A DNA stretch of 64,000 nt from Pseudoneobacillus sp042683745. Lineage in GTDB: Bacteria > Bacillota > Bacilli > Bacillales > Cytobacillaceae. Below, in pieces: positions 49,926-60,700 of the stretch; within the stretch, counting starts at the first letter, position 1; every line of letters begins with the position of its first letter. The translations under genes were made by a program, and so were the position numbers. The stretch spans positions 1 to 64,000 of the forward strand of contig NZ_JBHUJX010000029.1 of NCBI RefSeq assembly GCF_042683745.1, given 5' to 3'. The notes beneath the pieces are model-generated. The model was not told the DNA's origin. It did not search any database and was given only the letters and a program-made list of their open reading frames with translations.

Positions 49926-51092
49926 ATGATAGAGGCTGTTCATCTATTTTATGAGAAGTTTGGGGATAAGGGTGAGCTTCATACTTTTTTTGCACCAGGA
50001 AGAGTAAATTTAATTGGCGAGCATACAGATTATAATGGAGGTTTTGTTTTTCCATGCGCTCTAAGTATAGGAACGTATGCTGTGGCTAGAAAACGATCTG
50101 ATACGAAAATTAGAATGTATTCAAATAATTTTCCACATATAGGTGTGATAGAGTTTGAGGTAGGACAGCTGAAATTTGAAAGTATCCATGCATGGGCCAA
50201 TTATCCAAAAGGTGTTATTTATGCATTTAAGCAATATCAGCAACAGATTAATCAAGGGTTCGATGTCGTATATGTAGGAAACATTCCAAACAACGCCGGG
50301 CTTTCTTCTTCTGCATCAATAGAGCTTGTAACGTCTGTTATGCTGAATGATCTTTTTCAATTGAATATGAATATGTTGAAAATGATTCAATTAAGCCAAT
50401 GGGCAGAAAATCAGTTTGTTGGCGTTAATTGTGGAATTATGGATCAGTTTGCCATAGGTATGGGGAGAAAAAATCATGCCATTCTTTTAAACTGTCAATC
50501 TTTAGAATATACATACAGCCCTTTAAAGCTTGAAAATTTAACTCTTATCATTGCAAATACGAATAAGAGTAGAGGGCTAGCGGACTCAAAATATAATGAT
50601 AGACGTTATCAATGTGAGCAAGCATTGAAGGATTTAAATCAAGCTCTGACAGCTCCAACACTTGGGAGTATATCAATTAGTGAATTTGAAAGTTTTAAGC
50701 ATCTCATCGAAAACGATTTATACCGAAAACGGGCTAAACATGCAGTGTATGAAAATGAACGAACTAAGTTGGCTGTTCAAAAGCTTAATAATGGTGATAT
50801 TGAGGGTTTTGGATTGTTAATGAATGAATCCCATATTTCCCTTCGAGATGATTATGAAGTTTCCGTTAAAGAATTAGATGTACTAGTAGAGGCTGCATGG
50901 GAGGAAGGGGCAATTGGGGCAAGAATGACAGGTGCTGGCTTCGGGGGCTGTACTGTTAATTTAATAGATAAACATCATATCGACTCATTTACACAGCATG
51001 TTGGCAAACGCTATAGCGGAAAAACTGGAAGACAAGCAAGCTTTTATATAGTTGACATAGGTGATGGAGCTAGGAAAATAAAGACTGATTAG
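49926..51092 (+). CDS. galK: Galactokinase
   Basis: A 388-residue GHMP-family kinase that phosphorylates galactose to galactose 1-phosphate, the first Leloir step. Motifs are complete: APGRVNLIGEHTDYNGGFV (galactokinase signature), NNAGLSSSASIEL (phosphate-binding GHMP motif), NCGIMDQFA with the catalytic Asp, and TGAGFGGCTVNL. Length is normal. It starts the galK-galE-galT order and is separated from galE by 11 bases. Control probably by the ROK repressor through the site at 49895-49910. Confidence 0.96.
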   Translation: MIEAVHLFYEKFGDKGELHTFFAPGRVNLIGEHTDYNGGFVFPCALSIGTYAVARKRSDTKIRMYSNNFPHIGVIEFEVGQLKFESIHAWANYPKGVIYAFKQYQQQINQGFDVVYVGNIPNNAGLSSSASIELVTSVMLNDLFQLNMNMLKMIQLSQWAENQFVGVNCGIMDQFAIGMGRKNHAILLNCQSLEYTYSPLKLENLTLIIANTNKSRGLADSKYNDRRYQCEQALKDLNQALTAPTLGSISISEFESFKHLIENDLYRKRAKHAVYENERTKLAVQKLNNGDIEGFGLLMNESHISLRDDYEVSVKELDVLVEAAWEEGAIGARMTGAGFGGCTVNLIDKHHIDSFTQHVGKRYSGKTGRQASFYIVDIGDGARKIKTD

Positions 51093-51103
51093 GGGGACTA
51101 GAC

Positions 51104-52093
51104 ATGACCGTGTTAGTTGTAGGTGGGGCAGGATACATCGGAAGTCACGCTGTAAGACATCTTAGAGATCGTCATGAAGAGGTAGTTGTTATTGATAACT
51201 TAGAAACGGGTCATCAACAGGCTATTGCAAAGGAATGCACTTTCTATGAAGGGGATATAAAGAATCAAGAATTTTTACGAAAAGTATTTCAAAATCACAA
51301 ATTTGATGCAGTTCTTCATTTTGCTGCCAACTCTCTAGTTGGCGAAAGTATGAGTGATCCTCTTAAATATTATGAAAACAACGTATACGGAACGATGTGC
51401 TTATTAAAAGTGATGGCACAGTTTTATGTCAATAAAATCGTGTTTTCCTCTACGGCAGCAGTTTATGGAGAGGTACAGGAGATGCCGATCCAAGAATCAG
51501 AAAGTACAAATCCTACAAATCCCTATGGTGAGACAAAGCTCGCTATTGAAAAAATGCTGCATTGGTGTGAAAAAGCTTACGGTATTCATTCGATGATTCT
51601 CCGATATTTCAATGTTGCTGGAGCACATCCAGATGGTACCATTGGTGAGGATCATCATCCTGAAACGCATTTAATTCCGCTTATTTTACAGGTTGCAAGT
51701 GGAAAAAGGGATAAGCTGTTAATTTACGGAGACGATTATGATACCCCTGATGGGACATGTATTCGGGATTATATCCATATAAACGATTTAGTAGAAGCAC
51801 ATATTTTAGCTTTAGTAAAACTAAGAAATGAGCATAGAAGTGCTATTTACAATTTAGGTAATGGAAACGGTTTCTCAGTAAAGGAAATTCTCGATGCAGC
51901 AATGAAAGTAACGAAAACTGAAATAAGAGCGGAGGTTACATCTAGACGCCTTGGCGATCCACCAATCCTTTTAGCATCCTCTCAAAAAGCACAAGCAGAA
52001 TTAGGCTGGTCCCCTTCATATACTTCTGTAACAGAAATCATCGGAAGTGCATGGAACTGGATGCAGAAAAACCCTGATGGGTATAAACAATAA
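51104..52093 (+). CDS. galE: UDP-glucose 4-epimerase
   Basis: A 329-residue extended SDR enzyme interconverting UDP-glucose and UDP-galactose. NAD-binding VGGAGYIGSHAVRHL at the N-terminus, DNLETGH, FAANSLVGESM, catalytic Ser in SSTAAVYGE and the Tyr-Lys pair in NPYGETKLAIE; YFNVAGAHPDGTIGEDHHPETHL and CIRDYIHINDLVEAH are GalE-specific. It follows galK closely and precedes galT, completing the Leloir set without a mutarotase gene. AGGGGGACT is the likely ribosome binding site. Confidence 0.96.
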   Translation: MTVLVVGGAGYIGSHAVRHLRDRHEEVVVIDNLETGHQQAIAKECTFYEGDIKNQEFLRKVFQNHKFDAVLHFAANSLVGESMSDPLKYYENNVYGTMCLLKVMAQFYVNKIVFSSTAAVYGEVQEMPIQESESTNPTNPYGETKLAIEKMLHWCEKAYGIHSMILRYFNVAGAHPDGTIGEDHHPETHLIPLILQVASGKRDKLLIYGDDYDTPDGTCIRDYIHINDLVEAHILALVKLRNEHRSAIYNLGNGNGFSVKEILDAAMKVTKTEIRAEVTSRRLGDPPILLASSQKAQAELGWSPSYTSVTEIIGSAWNWMQKNPDGYKQ

Positions 52094-52147
52094 TAAAATC
52101 TAAAGACCTGTCACTAACAATTCAGGTTCATAGGAAGGAGTATCCAA

Positions 52148-53695
52148 ATGGACCAACATGTTTTTACCTATATACAGGAGCTATTGAATTATGGGCTGAA
52201 ACGAAAATTGTTTGCTGTTGAGGATTGGGACTATGTTCGGAACCAACTTTTAAGTATTTTTGAATTAAACGAATGGAAAGAAGCATTACCTCAAATATCT
52301 TCGGAGAGACCCTTAATTAAAATATTGGATAGTCTATTACAATGGGCAGCAACAAGTGGACGACTTGAGGTCGATTCAATTACTTATCGTGATCTGCTTG
52401 ATACAAAAATAATGGGAGTCTTAATGCCGAGACCCTCAGAGGTGGTTCGTACGTTTCAAGCTTTAGCTCAAAAGGAGAGCCCAGAAGCTGCCACCTCTTA
52501 TCTATATCAGCTTTCACAGGATTCTAATTATATAAGAACTGACAGAATTAAAAAAAATGAGTATTGGACTACTCAGACGGAATATGGAGATTTGGAGATT
52601 ACGATTAATTTATCCAAACCTGAGAAAGATCCATTAGTCATCTTAAAGGAATATCAAAATCAGAATATTACTTATCCGGAATGTTTACTTTGTAAAGAAA
52701 ATATTGGTTATTTCGGAAGGTTTGATCACCCTGCAAGACAAACTCTACGGACAATTCCACTATGGTTGAATGAAGAAGAATGGTACTTACAGTATTCACC
52801 TTACATCTATTATAAAGAACATGCCATTGTGTTTTCAAAAGAGCATAAACCGATGTCGATTTCTCAGCATACATTTGATCGCTTATTAGATTTTACTAAC
52901 CAATTTCCTCATTATTTCCTTGGGTCAAATGCAGATTTACCGATAGTAGGAGGATCGATTTTAAGTCACGACCATTTTCAAGGTGGGCATCATTCTTTCC
53001 CGATGGCAAAAGCGGAAGTAGAAGAAGAATTTCTATTTCAAGGTTTTGAAGAAGTTAAAGTAGGAATTGTTTGCTGGCCTATGTCGGTAATCCGATTAAA
53101 GGGAATGAATAAAAGACATGTTTCGCATTTAGGTGCGCATCTATTGAAGACTTGGAGACGGTATACAGATGATTCTGCTGGAATTTATGCCTATACCGAA
53201 GAGGAACCACATAATACGATTACTCCTATAGCCCGAAGAAGTGGTACAGCGTATGAGCTGGATATAGTACTTCGAAATAACCGTACGAATAAGACCCACC
53301 CATTAGGTATTTTTCATCCTCATGAAGATGTTCATCATATAAAGAAAGAAAATATTGGCTTAATTGAAGTGATGGGACTCGCGGTTCTCCCAGGCCGTTT
53401 AAAGGAAGAATTGGAGCTTATTTCTAATTGGTTAGTGGGAGACCATTCCTTAGAACAATTAATAAAAGATCCTCGAACAAATAAGCATGCTGAATGGGCA
53501 TTAAGTATGAAGAACAAATATCCACGCATCCATAGTGAGAATGTACAACAATATGTACAAATTGAAGTAGGCAAAGTTTTTTCAAAGGTATTAGAGCATT
53601 CAGGTGTTTTTAAACGAGATCAAAAAGGAAGAGATGCGTTTAGAAGATTTATAGAATATGCGCAAAACACTTTATGTAAAAGTAATTCTTATTAA
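52148..53695 (+). CDS. galT: Galactose-1-phosphate uridylyltransferase, Firmicutes type
   Basis: A 515-residue enzyme transferring UMP from UDP-glucose to galactose 1-phosphate. It is the long class found in Bacillus and lactic acid bacteria (about 490-510 aa), unrelated in length to the E. coli enzyme. The catalytic histidine region is GGSILSHDHFQGGHHSFP; other family stretches are MGVLMPRPSEVVRTF, YFGRFDHPARQTLR and EEEPHNTITPIARR. The lower mid-part CLLCKENIGYFGR contains a CxxC pair. AGGAAGGAG precedes the ATG. Confidence 0.95.
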   Translation: MDQHVFTYIQELLNYGLKRKLFAVEDWDYVRNQLLSIFELNEWKEALPQISSERPLIKILDSLLQWAATSGRLEVDSITYRDLLDTKIMGVLMPRPSEVVRTFQALAQKESPEAATSYLYQLSQDSNYIRTDRIKKNEYWTTQTEYGDLEITINLSKPEKDPLVILKEYQNQNITYPECLLCKENIGYFGRFDHPARQTLRTIPLWLNEEEWYLQYSPYIYYKEHAIVFSKEHKPMSISQHTFDRLLDFTNQFPHYFLGSNADLPIVGGSILSHDHFQGGHHSFPMAKAEVEEEFLFQGFEEVKVGIVCWPMSVIRLKGMNKRHVSHLGAHLLKTWRRYTDDSAGIYAYTEEEPHNTITPIARRSGTAYELDIVLRNNRTNKTHPLGIFHPHEDVHHIKKENIGLIEVMGLAVLPGRLKEELELISNWLVGDHSLEQLIKDPRTNKHAEWALSMKNKYPRIHSENVQQYVQIEVGKVFSKVLEHSGVFKRDQKGRDAFRRFIEYAQNTLCKSNSY

Positions 53696-53711
53696 AGAGT
53701 TTTTCAATACT

Positions 53712-53730
53712 TTCTTAATTAAACTAAATT
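53712..53730. promoter_or_regulatory. Looser TTAATTAA motif before the SDR gene
   Basis: TTCTTAATTAAACTAAATT resembles the candidate ROK operators before the M24-like gene and galK; another reduced form, GAATTAACTAAAC, lies at 54544-54556 before the GcvPA-like gene. Confidence 0.35.
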
Positions 53731-53752
53731 AGGATGTTTAGGGGGCTTCTAG

Positions 53753-54532
53753 ATGTTGAATCAAGATTATTTTCAATTAAAGGATCAAGTATGTGTAATT
53801 ACAGGTGGTGCTTCAGGAATCGGGTTTGCCACAGCATCACTTTTAGGAGAAGTAGGGGCAAAGGTAATTGTGTTAGATATTAATGAGGAAAATGGCCAGA
53901 AAGCAATTGAGGAATTAATAAACAATGGATATATGGCAGAGTTTGTACGTTGTGATGTGACAAATGCCAATGATTGTTTGGCTGTTAAAGAGTTCATTGA
54001 AAAACACTACGGTACAATTAACGTCCTTTTTAATAATGCCGGTGTAATAAAGAGAAAAACAGTGGTTGATTTAGAGGAGTCCGATTGGGATTTAGTCATA
54101 GATGTTTCATTAAAAGGTGTCTATTTGCTATCAAAATATTTAATTCCTCTTATGGCTAACGGAGGAGGTGGAAGTATCATCAATACAGGATCCGGTTGGG
54201 GAATTAAAGGTGGTGATCAAGCGGCAGCATATTGCGCAGCTAAGGCTGGAGTAGTCAATTTAACAAAAGCTATGGCTATCGATCATGGTCCACAAAATAT
54301 CCGTGTTAATTGTATTTGTCCTGGTGATACAGATACTCCCCTTCTCAGAGATGAAGCAAAGCAACTAAATGTGAAAGAGGATGCTTTTTTAGCGTCATCG
54401 GCAGTTGGTCGACCTTTATCAAGAATTGGAACACCTCGAGATATTGCCAAAGGGGTATTATTTCTAGCCAGTGATTTATCGTCGTGGGTAACAGGAACTG
54501 AGTTAATTGTTGATGGTGGAGGGTTAGCTTAG
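53753..54532 (+). CDS. Short-chain dehydrogenase/reductase
   Basis: A 259-residue classical SDR. Coenzyme-binding VCVITGGASGIGFATAS with Asp in VIVLDINEENG (NAD preference), NNAGVIKRK, catalytic Ser in NTGSGWGIKGG and the YCAAK Tyr-Lys pair, then the usual VTGTELIVDGGG end. SDRs of this kind oxidise polyols, sugars or hydroxy acids. In this locus it could oxidise the sugar or the aglycone before the GcvP-like step. Substrate cannot be read from sequence. It starts 57 bases after galT. Confidence 0.88.
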   Translation: MLNQDYFQLKDQVCVITGGASGIGFATASLLGEVGAKVIVLDINEENGQKAIEELINNGYMAEFVRCDVTNANDCLAVKEFIEKHYGTINVLFNNAGVIKRKTVVDLEESDWDLVIDVSLKGVYLLSKYLIPLMANGGGGSIINTGSGWGIKGGDQAAAYCAAKAGVVNLTKAMAIDHGPQNIRVNCICPGDTDTPLLRDEAKQLNVKEDAFLASSAVGRPLSRIGTPRDIAKGVLFLASDLSSWVTGTELIVDGGGLA

Positions 54533-54572
54533 TTTTTCAAAAAGAATTAACTAAACAAAGGAGGTTTATATT

Positions 54573-55958
54573 ATGGCGCAAAAAGTACATCCATATATTC
54601 CGAATATGATTCCAGAAGTTCAAGAGGAAATGCTAAAGGTGATCGGCGTTAAATCGATCATGGAATTATATTCTTGTATTCCTGAGGAGCTTCAACTTAA
54701 AGAAGAGTTAAATATTCCGAAAGCCTTAACAGAATTTGAGCTTCGCCGTCATATTGAGGATACTCTCAACAAGAATATAAGTACAAGGGAATATATCAAC
54801 TTTTTAGGTGCAGGGTGCTGGCAACATTTTGTCCCAGCTGTATGCGATGAAATTAATCAGCGCTCTGAATTTGTAACGGCTTATGCAGGTGAGCCTTATG
54901 AGGATCATGGACGTTTTCAAGCACTCTTTGAGTATCAAAGTTTACTAGCAGAATTAGTAGATATGGATGTTGTAAATGTACCAACCTTTGATTGGGGTCA
55001 AGCGGCAGCCACCTCTATTAGAATGGCTGCTCGAATCACTGGTAAAAAGAAAATATTATTAGCTAGAACCGTTGCACCTGAGCGCAGCAAAATCATTATC
55101 AATTATGGGTTACCGGATTTAGAATTTGAATTTGTCTCCTTTGATACAAAAAGAGGGGAAATCAATGTAGAGGATTTAAAAGCGAAATTAACTGAAGATG
55201 TAGCGGCATTCTACTTTGAAAATCCATCCTATCTAGGTTTTATAGAGTCACAGGGACAACAAATTGCTAAGCTACTTAAAAATAACAAGTCTCTAATGGT
55301 GGTAGGAGTAGATCCGATCTCACTTGGGGTGTTAGCGCCACCAAGTCATTATGGAGCAGACATTGTTTGCGGAGATTTACAGCCACTAGGCATGCATATG
55401 AATTTTAGCGGGGGACAATCTGGTTTCATTGCCACCCATGATGATCCAACATTCGTTAATGAATACCCTTCACGCTTATTTGGTATCATTCCGACTGTAA
55501 AAGAAGGAGAATATGGCTTTGGTGATGTAGCATATGACAGAACCTCATTTGCTCATCGTGAAAAAGGAAAGGAATCGGTTGGGACACAAACAGCTTTATG
55601 GGGAATTACAGCAGGAGTTTATTTAGCTCTACTTGGTCCACATGGAATGCAAGAGGTTGGGCAAACGATTATGCAAAATAGTCAATATGCTGTTGGGCAA
55701 ATAAATCAAATTTCTGGTGTAAAGGGCTCTCATTTTCAATCGCCCTTTTTTAAAGAATTTATCGTAGATTTTAATCAAACGGGTAAGACAGTCGAACAGA
55801 TCAATCAACAGCTTTTAGATTATAAAATTTTTGGTGGTAAAGACCTTTCAAAAGAGTTTCCAGAGCTTGGTCAGGCAGCTCTCTTTTGTGTAACGGAAGT
55901 GCATACGAAAGAGGATATCGACGAACTCGTTCAATCCCTAAAAGACATTATTAAATAA
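54573..55958 (+). CDS. Divergent GcvPA-like PLP-fold subunit
   Basis: A 461-residue protein homologous over its whole length to subunit 1 of the split glycine decarboxylase P-protein (GcvPA, about 448 aa in B. subtilis). Shared stretches are the N-terminal YIPNMIPEVQEEMLKVIGV, INFLGAGCWQHFVP, LLAELVDMDVVN, LGVLAPPSHYGADIVCGDLQP and FFKEFIVDF. Several strongly conserved positions differ: YTPYQPEISQG is YAGEPYEDHGR, the ICSNQAL segment is VGTQTAL, and the LQAREQHIRR region is TSFAHREKGKES. It is adjacent to its GcvPB-like partner but not to gcvT, gcvH or lpd. A changed substrate or reaction is likely; the family is certain, glycine as substrate is not. Confidence 0.8.
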   Translation: MAQKVHPYIPNMIPEVQEEMLKVIGVKSIMELYSCIPEELQLKEELNIPKALTEFELRRHIEDTLNKNISTREYINFLGAGCWQHFVPAVCDEINQRSEFVTAYAGEPYEDHGRFQALFEYQSLLAELVDMDVVNVPTFDWGQAAATSIRMAARITGKKKILLARTVAPERSKIIINYGLPDLEFEFVSFDTKRGEINVEDLKAKLTEDVAAFYFENPSYLGFIESQGQQIAKLLKNNKSLMVVGVDPISLGVLAPPSHYGADIVCGDLQPLGMHMNFSGGQSGFIATHDDPTFVNEYPSRLFGIIPTVKEGEYGFGDVAYDRTSFAHREKGKESVGTQTALWGITAGVYLALLGPHGMQEVGQTIMQNSQYAVGQINQISGVKGSHFQSPFFKEFIVDFNQTGKTVEQINQQLLDYKIFGGKDLSKEFPELGQAALFCVTEVHTKEDIDELVQSLKDIIK

Positions 55959-55982
55959 TTGAAAAAGAAAGGAGTGTTCGGC

Positions 55983-57554
55983 TTGGAAATGATTCAACGC
56001 ACAAGTAAAACCCGTGATTTTCATCAGGCAAAGTGGAATGAGCCTATTATTTTTGAACTTCATCAAGAGGGAGAAAGAGGGATAGAATTACCTCCAGTAC
56101 ATGAAAGCATCGCCTTGGCAGTTGGGGACGGTATATCCTCAGTACCAGAATCAATGCAAAGAAAGAGCAAACCTAATCTTCCGGAAATTGGTCAAGCTCG
56201 AGTATTAAGACATTATCTTCGACTTTCACAAGAAACTCTTGGTTCGGATTTTAACGTTGAAATCGGTCAAGGAACATGTACGATGAAGTATATTCCAAAA
56301 GTGAATGAGATGTTAACTAGAAATCCCAAAATGATGGAGCTTCATCCGTTTCAGCCAGAAGAGACGGTACAAGGAATGTTGGAAATTTTCTATAAGTTAG
56401 ACTTGTGTATGAGAGAAATATCTGGAATGGATTATTTCTCTTTTCAACCAAGTGGTGGCACACAAGCTTTATTTGTGATGGCATCTATTGTAAGGAAATA
56501 CCATGAACAAAGAGGCGAAGGTGAAAAAAGGAATGAAATTATTACAACGATTTTCTCGCATCCATCACAAGCCGCAACTGCAGCAGTTAAGGGTTATAAA
56601 ATTATAACCTTGCATCCAGATGAAAATGGTTTTCCGGATATTGAAAAATTAAAAGCGGTTGTATCAGAAAGAACGGCCGGCTTTGTTGTGGCAAACCCAG
56701 AGGATACAGGGATCTTTAATCCGAAAATTAAAGAGTTCACAAAAATCGTTCATGATGCAGGAGGTCTTTGTTATTACGATCAAGCAAATGCGAATGGATT
56801 ACTAGGCATTACGAGGGCAAAAGAAGCAGGCTTTGATATGTGTTTCTTTAATTTACACAAAACATTCGCTGCCCCACATATGTGTGGAGGACCCGCAACA
56901 GGTGCCCTTGGAGTAATCGATGAATTAAAAGAGTTCTTACCTGTCCCAATTGTGGAATTTATGGATGGGAAATATTCACTTCAATATGATTTGAAAAATT
57001 CTATCGGTAAAGTTCGTGCCTTTCATGGAGTTGCTCAAACAGTTTTACGTTCTTATGCTTGGATTCGAGCACTAGGAGCAGCTGGACTAAAGGAAGTAGC
57101 AAAAATTGCCGTCTTAAATAATAACTATATGTACCATAAAGTAATTCAGATCCAAGGAGCGAGTGCACCGTATGTTAAAGGACATCGTTTAGAGCAAGTT
57201 CGTTATAGCTGGGAACAATTAACGAATGAAACGGGAATTACGACAGAGGATATCCAAAGAAGAATGACTGATTTTGGTCTTCACTACTGGACGAGTCACC
57301 ATCCGTATATCGTCAAACAGCCATTCACCCTTGAACCTACGGAGTCTTATTCAAAGCAGGATTTAGATGAATATATTTTGGCGCTAGAACAAATTTCTGA
57401 GGAAGCCTATGAAAATCCTAGTATCATTACGAATGCTCCACAAAATAGTACGATTCACAAATTAGATGAGCAGGATTACTTAGATAACCCGGATAAATGG
57501 TGTATAACTTGGCGTTCTTATTTAAAAAAAGTGAAAGCTCGCCATCATGTGTAA
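55983..57554 (+). CDS. Divergent GcvPB-like PLP-binding subunit
   Basis: A 523-residue homologue of GcvPB (about 488 aa), the PLP-carrying subunit of split glycine decarboxylase. The PLP Lys is Lys293 in FNLHKTFAAPHMCGGPATG, where ordinary GcvPB has NLHKTF..PHGGGGPGSG; the Gly-rich substrate/cofactor loop is thus altered. Other shared parts are FQPSGGTQALFVMASIVRKYH, VVANPEDTGIFN and YYDQANANGLLG. The start is TTG 55983, six bases after AAAGGAGTG; the frame is open back to 55959 and an ATG lies at 55989. Coupled to the GcvPA-like gene (24-base gap). The pair presumably forms an alpha2beta2 PLP enzyme acting in this sugar locus. Confidence 0.8.
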   Translation: MEMIQRTSKTRDFHQAKWNEPIIFELHQEGERGIELPPVHESIALAVGDGISSVPESMQRKSKPNLPEIGQARVLRHYLRLSQETLGSDFNVEIGQGTCTMKYIPKVNEMLTRNPKMMELHPFQPEETVQGMLEIFYKLDLCMREISGMDYFSFQPSGGTQALFVMASIVRKYHEQRGEGEKRNEIITTIFSHPSQAATAAVKGYKIITLHPDENGFPDIEKLKAVVSERTAGFVVANPEDTGIFNPKIKEFTKIVHDAGGLCYYDQANANGLLGITRAKEAGFDMCFFNLHKTFAAPHMCGGPATGALGVIDELKEFLPVPIVEFMDGKYSLQYDLKNSIGKVRAFHGVAQTVLRSYAWIRALGAAGLKEVAKIAVLNNNYMYHKVIQIQGASAPYVKGHRLEQVRYSWEQLTNETGITTEDIQRRMTDFGLHYWTSHHPYIVKQPFTLEPTESYSKQDLDEYILALEQISEEAYENPSIITNAPQNSTIHKLDEQDYLDNPDKWCITWRSYLKKVKARHHV

Positions 57555-57701
57555 ACTTAAGCTTGATAAGGAATACCCAAGTCGATGAAATGAGATGAAG
57601 CTATTTTCAGATGTTATATAATAAAAGATGAGCGAATCCCTCTGATACGCTCATCTATTTCTATTAAGGAAAAATGAAAAATATAGAGGTGACGATGTTA
57701 C

Positions 57702-60700
57702 ATGACTAACAAAATGTTTACGAAAGAAGATATAAATAATCAAACATTATTACATAGAAATCGTTTAAATCCTAGAACACATTTTATTTCGTACATAAAT
57801 GAGGCAGAGGCATTAGACTGGAACAGAGAAACTGCCTCTACCTTTCAATTACTAAATGGAAGCTGGAGATTTTTTTACTCTGAACATTCACTTTTAGTAC
57901 CAAAAAATTTTTTCGAAGAAACCTATGATTCTAGTAAATGGGACATTATCCAAGTGCCTAGTGTTTGGCAGCTTCAAGGATATGGGCAGCCGCATTATAC
58001 GGATTTATATTATCCTTTTCCAGTAAATCCGCCACATGTTCCAGAAAAGAACCCGATTGGGTGTTACCGAAGAGACTTTTATTTGCCGAATGATTGGGAT
58101 GGTCGCAATATCCATCTTTGCTTTGAAGGGGTAGACAGTGCCTTTCATTTATGGATAAACGGACATGAGGTTGGTTTTAGTAAAGGAAGTCGGTTAACTG
58201 CAGAATTCGACATTACTCCCTTTATAAAGCAAGGAAAGAATACCGTTGCTGTAAAAGTGTACCAATGGAGTGATGGTTCTTATTTAGAAGATCAAGACAT
58301 GTGGTGGTTAAGTGGAATTTTCCGAGATGTCTATCTCGTATCTTTACCTAATATTCATGTTTATGATTTCCATGTAACGACTGATTTAGATGAAAGATAT
58401 GTGGATGCAGTATTAAATATCCGAGCAAATGTAAAAAACACTACTATGAAGCAGCAAAGCTTCACGCTAGAATACAAGCTTATTGACCAACACGAATGTG
58501 TTAGTGAAGGAATAGTATCAAAGGGAGAAACGATTGGAGGAACTGATGTAAAAACTGTTACCCTTCAGACGCAAATTTCAACACCTAGAAAATGGTCCGC
58601 TGAGGATCCTAATTTATACACTCTACTTCTCTTTTTAAAAGATGGATCGGATCAAATAATTGAAGTCATTCCGTACAAAATCGGTTTTCGTAAAATTGAA
58701 ATAAAAGATGGGAATCTGAAGGTAAACGGAAAAACAATCATGTTCAAAGGTGTGAACCGCCATGATCACGATCCGGATACAGGTAGAACGGTTTCTTTTG
58801 AGAAGATGAAGCAGGATATTATCATGATGAAGCAGTATAATATCAATGCTGTTCGTACTGCGCATTATCCGAATGACCCGCGTTTTTACGATTTATGTGA
58901 TGAGTACGGTTTATATGTGATTGATGAAACAGATCTTGAGACACATGGCTTTGAATTAATAGGTGATGCTAATCGCTTAAGTAGTGATCCTGAGTGGGAA
59001 GCTGCTTATGTAGAGCGATTGGAAAGAATGGTAGAACGAGATAAAAATCACCCAAGTATTATCATGTGGTCACTTGGTAATGAATCGGGCTTTGGCTGTA
59101 ATTTTGAAGCGATGTATAAAAGATGTAAAGAGCTTGATATGACTCGCGTTGTTCACTATGAGGGGGATCGTGAAACAAAGGCCACCGATATTTTCAGTAC
59201 GATGTATTCATCTGTTGAAAGAATCATCGGCTTTGCAAACGAACAAAACTGGGAAAAGCCGCATATTTTATGTGAATTTGCCCATGCCATGGGAAATGGA
59301 CCAGGTGGACTGAAAGAGTATTGGGAGGCCTTCTATCAATATAAGCGTCTACAAGGTGGCTTTGTTTGGGAATGGATTGACCACGGTCTACGACAATTCA
59401 CGGCGGATGGCGAAGAATATTTCGCTTACGGTGGCGATTTTGGAGACGATCCGAACAACAGCAACTTTTGTATAGATGGATTAATTCGTCCAGATAGAAC
59501 TCCATCCCCAGGACTACATCAATATAAGAAGATCATTGAACCTATTGCCGTAACAGCCTCTAATATCGAAATCGGTGAATTGGTAATCGAGAACCGTTAT
59601 GACTTCCTATCTCTAGAGCATGTTAATCTTTCTTGGAATGTAACGTCTAATGGGAAGATTGTTGAAAGTGGGAATTATGAATTACCATATGTTCCAGCAG
59701 GTGAGAAGGGTGCTATTTGTATTCCTTTTAATAACAAATTAGGGATTTCCAATAAAGAGTGTTACTTGAATCTAAACTTTACGTTGAAGCAGGACACATT
59801 ATGGGCGAAACAAGGACATGAAATCGCTTGGGCACAATTTATTCTGCCTGTAGGAAAGAGTAGGTCAATAGAGAAGAATAGTAATCAAAACAGTCATCCA
59901 CTTTCGATTGAAGACAATGTCACAGAAATGGTTATTAAGGGAAGCGATTTTGAAATTATTTTTTCAAAGGTACTTGGAACGATTTCAAAGTGGATTTATC
60001 AAGATCAAACCGTCATGCTAGAAGGGCCAAAAATGAACTTTTGGCGTGCTATAACCGATAATGAAATGTATATCGTCAAAGAGTGGAAGGAATCTTATCT
60101 TCACCTAATGGAGCATGATCCTAAATGGATAGAATATGAACAGGTTGATGAGTTTACCGTAAAAATTCGAATCGAAACGAATGTTGCACCGAGGGTTTTA
60201 GATTGGGGTGTCAATGGAAGCTATGAGTATACGATCTTTAGTAATGGTCATATCCAATTAGCGGTAAAAGGACAGCCATACGGAAAGCTTCCAACCACTT
60301 GGCCTAAGGTGGGTCTTGAGGTGAAATTACCGGTCCGTTTAGCTCATGCAAGCTGGCATGGTAGAGGGCCATGGGAAAGTTATCCAGACAGTAAGCTTGC
60401 TTGCAAAATGGGGCATTACAGTATGACCGTTAATGAATTATTCTTCCCATACGTGTATCCACAGGAAAATGGGAATCGCAGTGATGTGAAGTGGGCTAGC
60501 TTCCATAATGGAGTCAATTTTGGCTTAAGCGCTAAAGGAAAAACGAATATGAATTTTAGTGCTCATTATTATACGAAGGAAGATATCGAGGATGCGAAGC
60601 ATCTATATCAATTAAAAAAGCGCCATTTTATTACGTTAAACATAGATCATCAAGTAAATGGAATAGGAAGTAATAGCTGTGGCCCTGGACCGCTTCCACA

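Noticed and set aside
54573..57554. Simply naming the pair gcvPA and gcvPB of the glycine cleavage system
   Set aside because: Active-site motifs differ and gcvT, gcvH and lpd are absent from the locus, so the canonical names would mislead.
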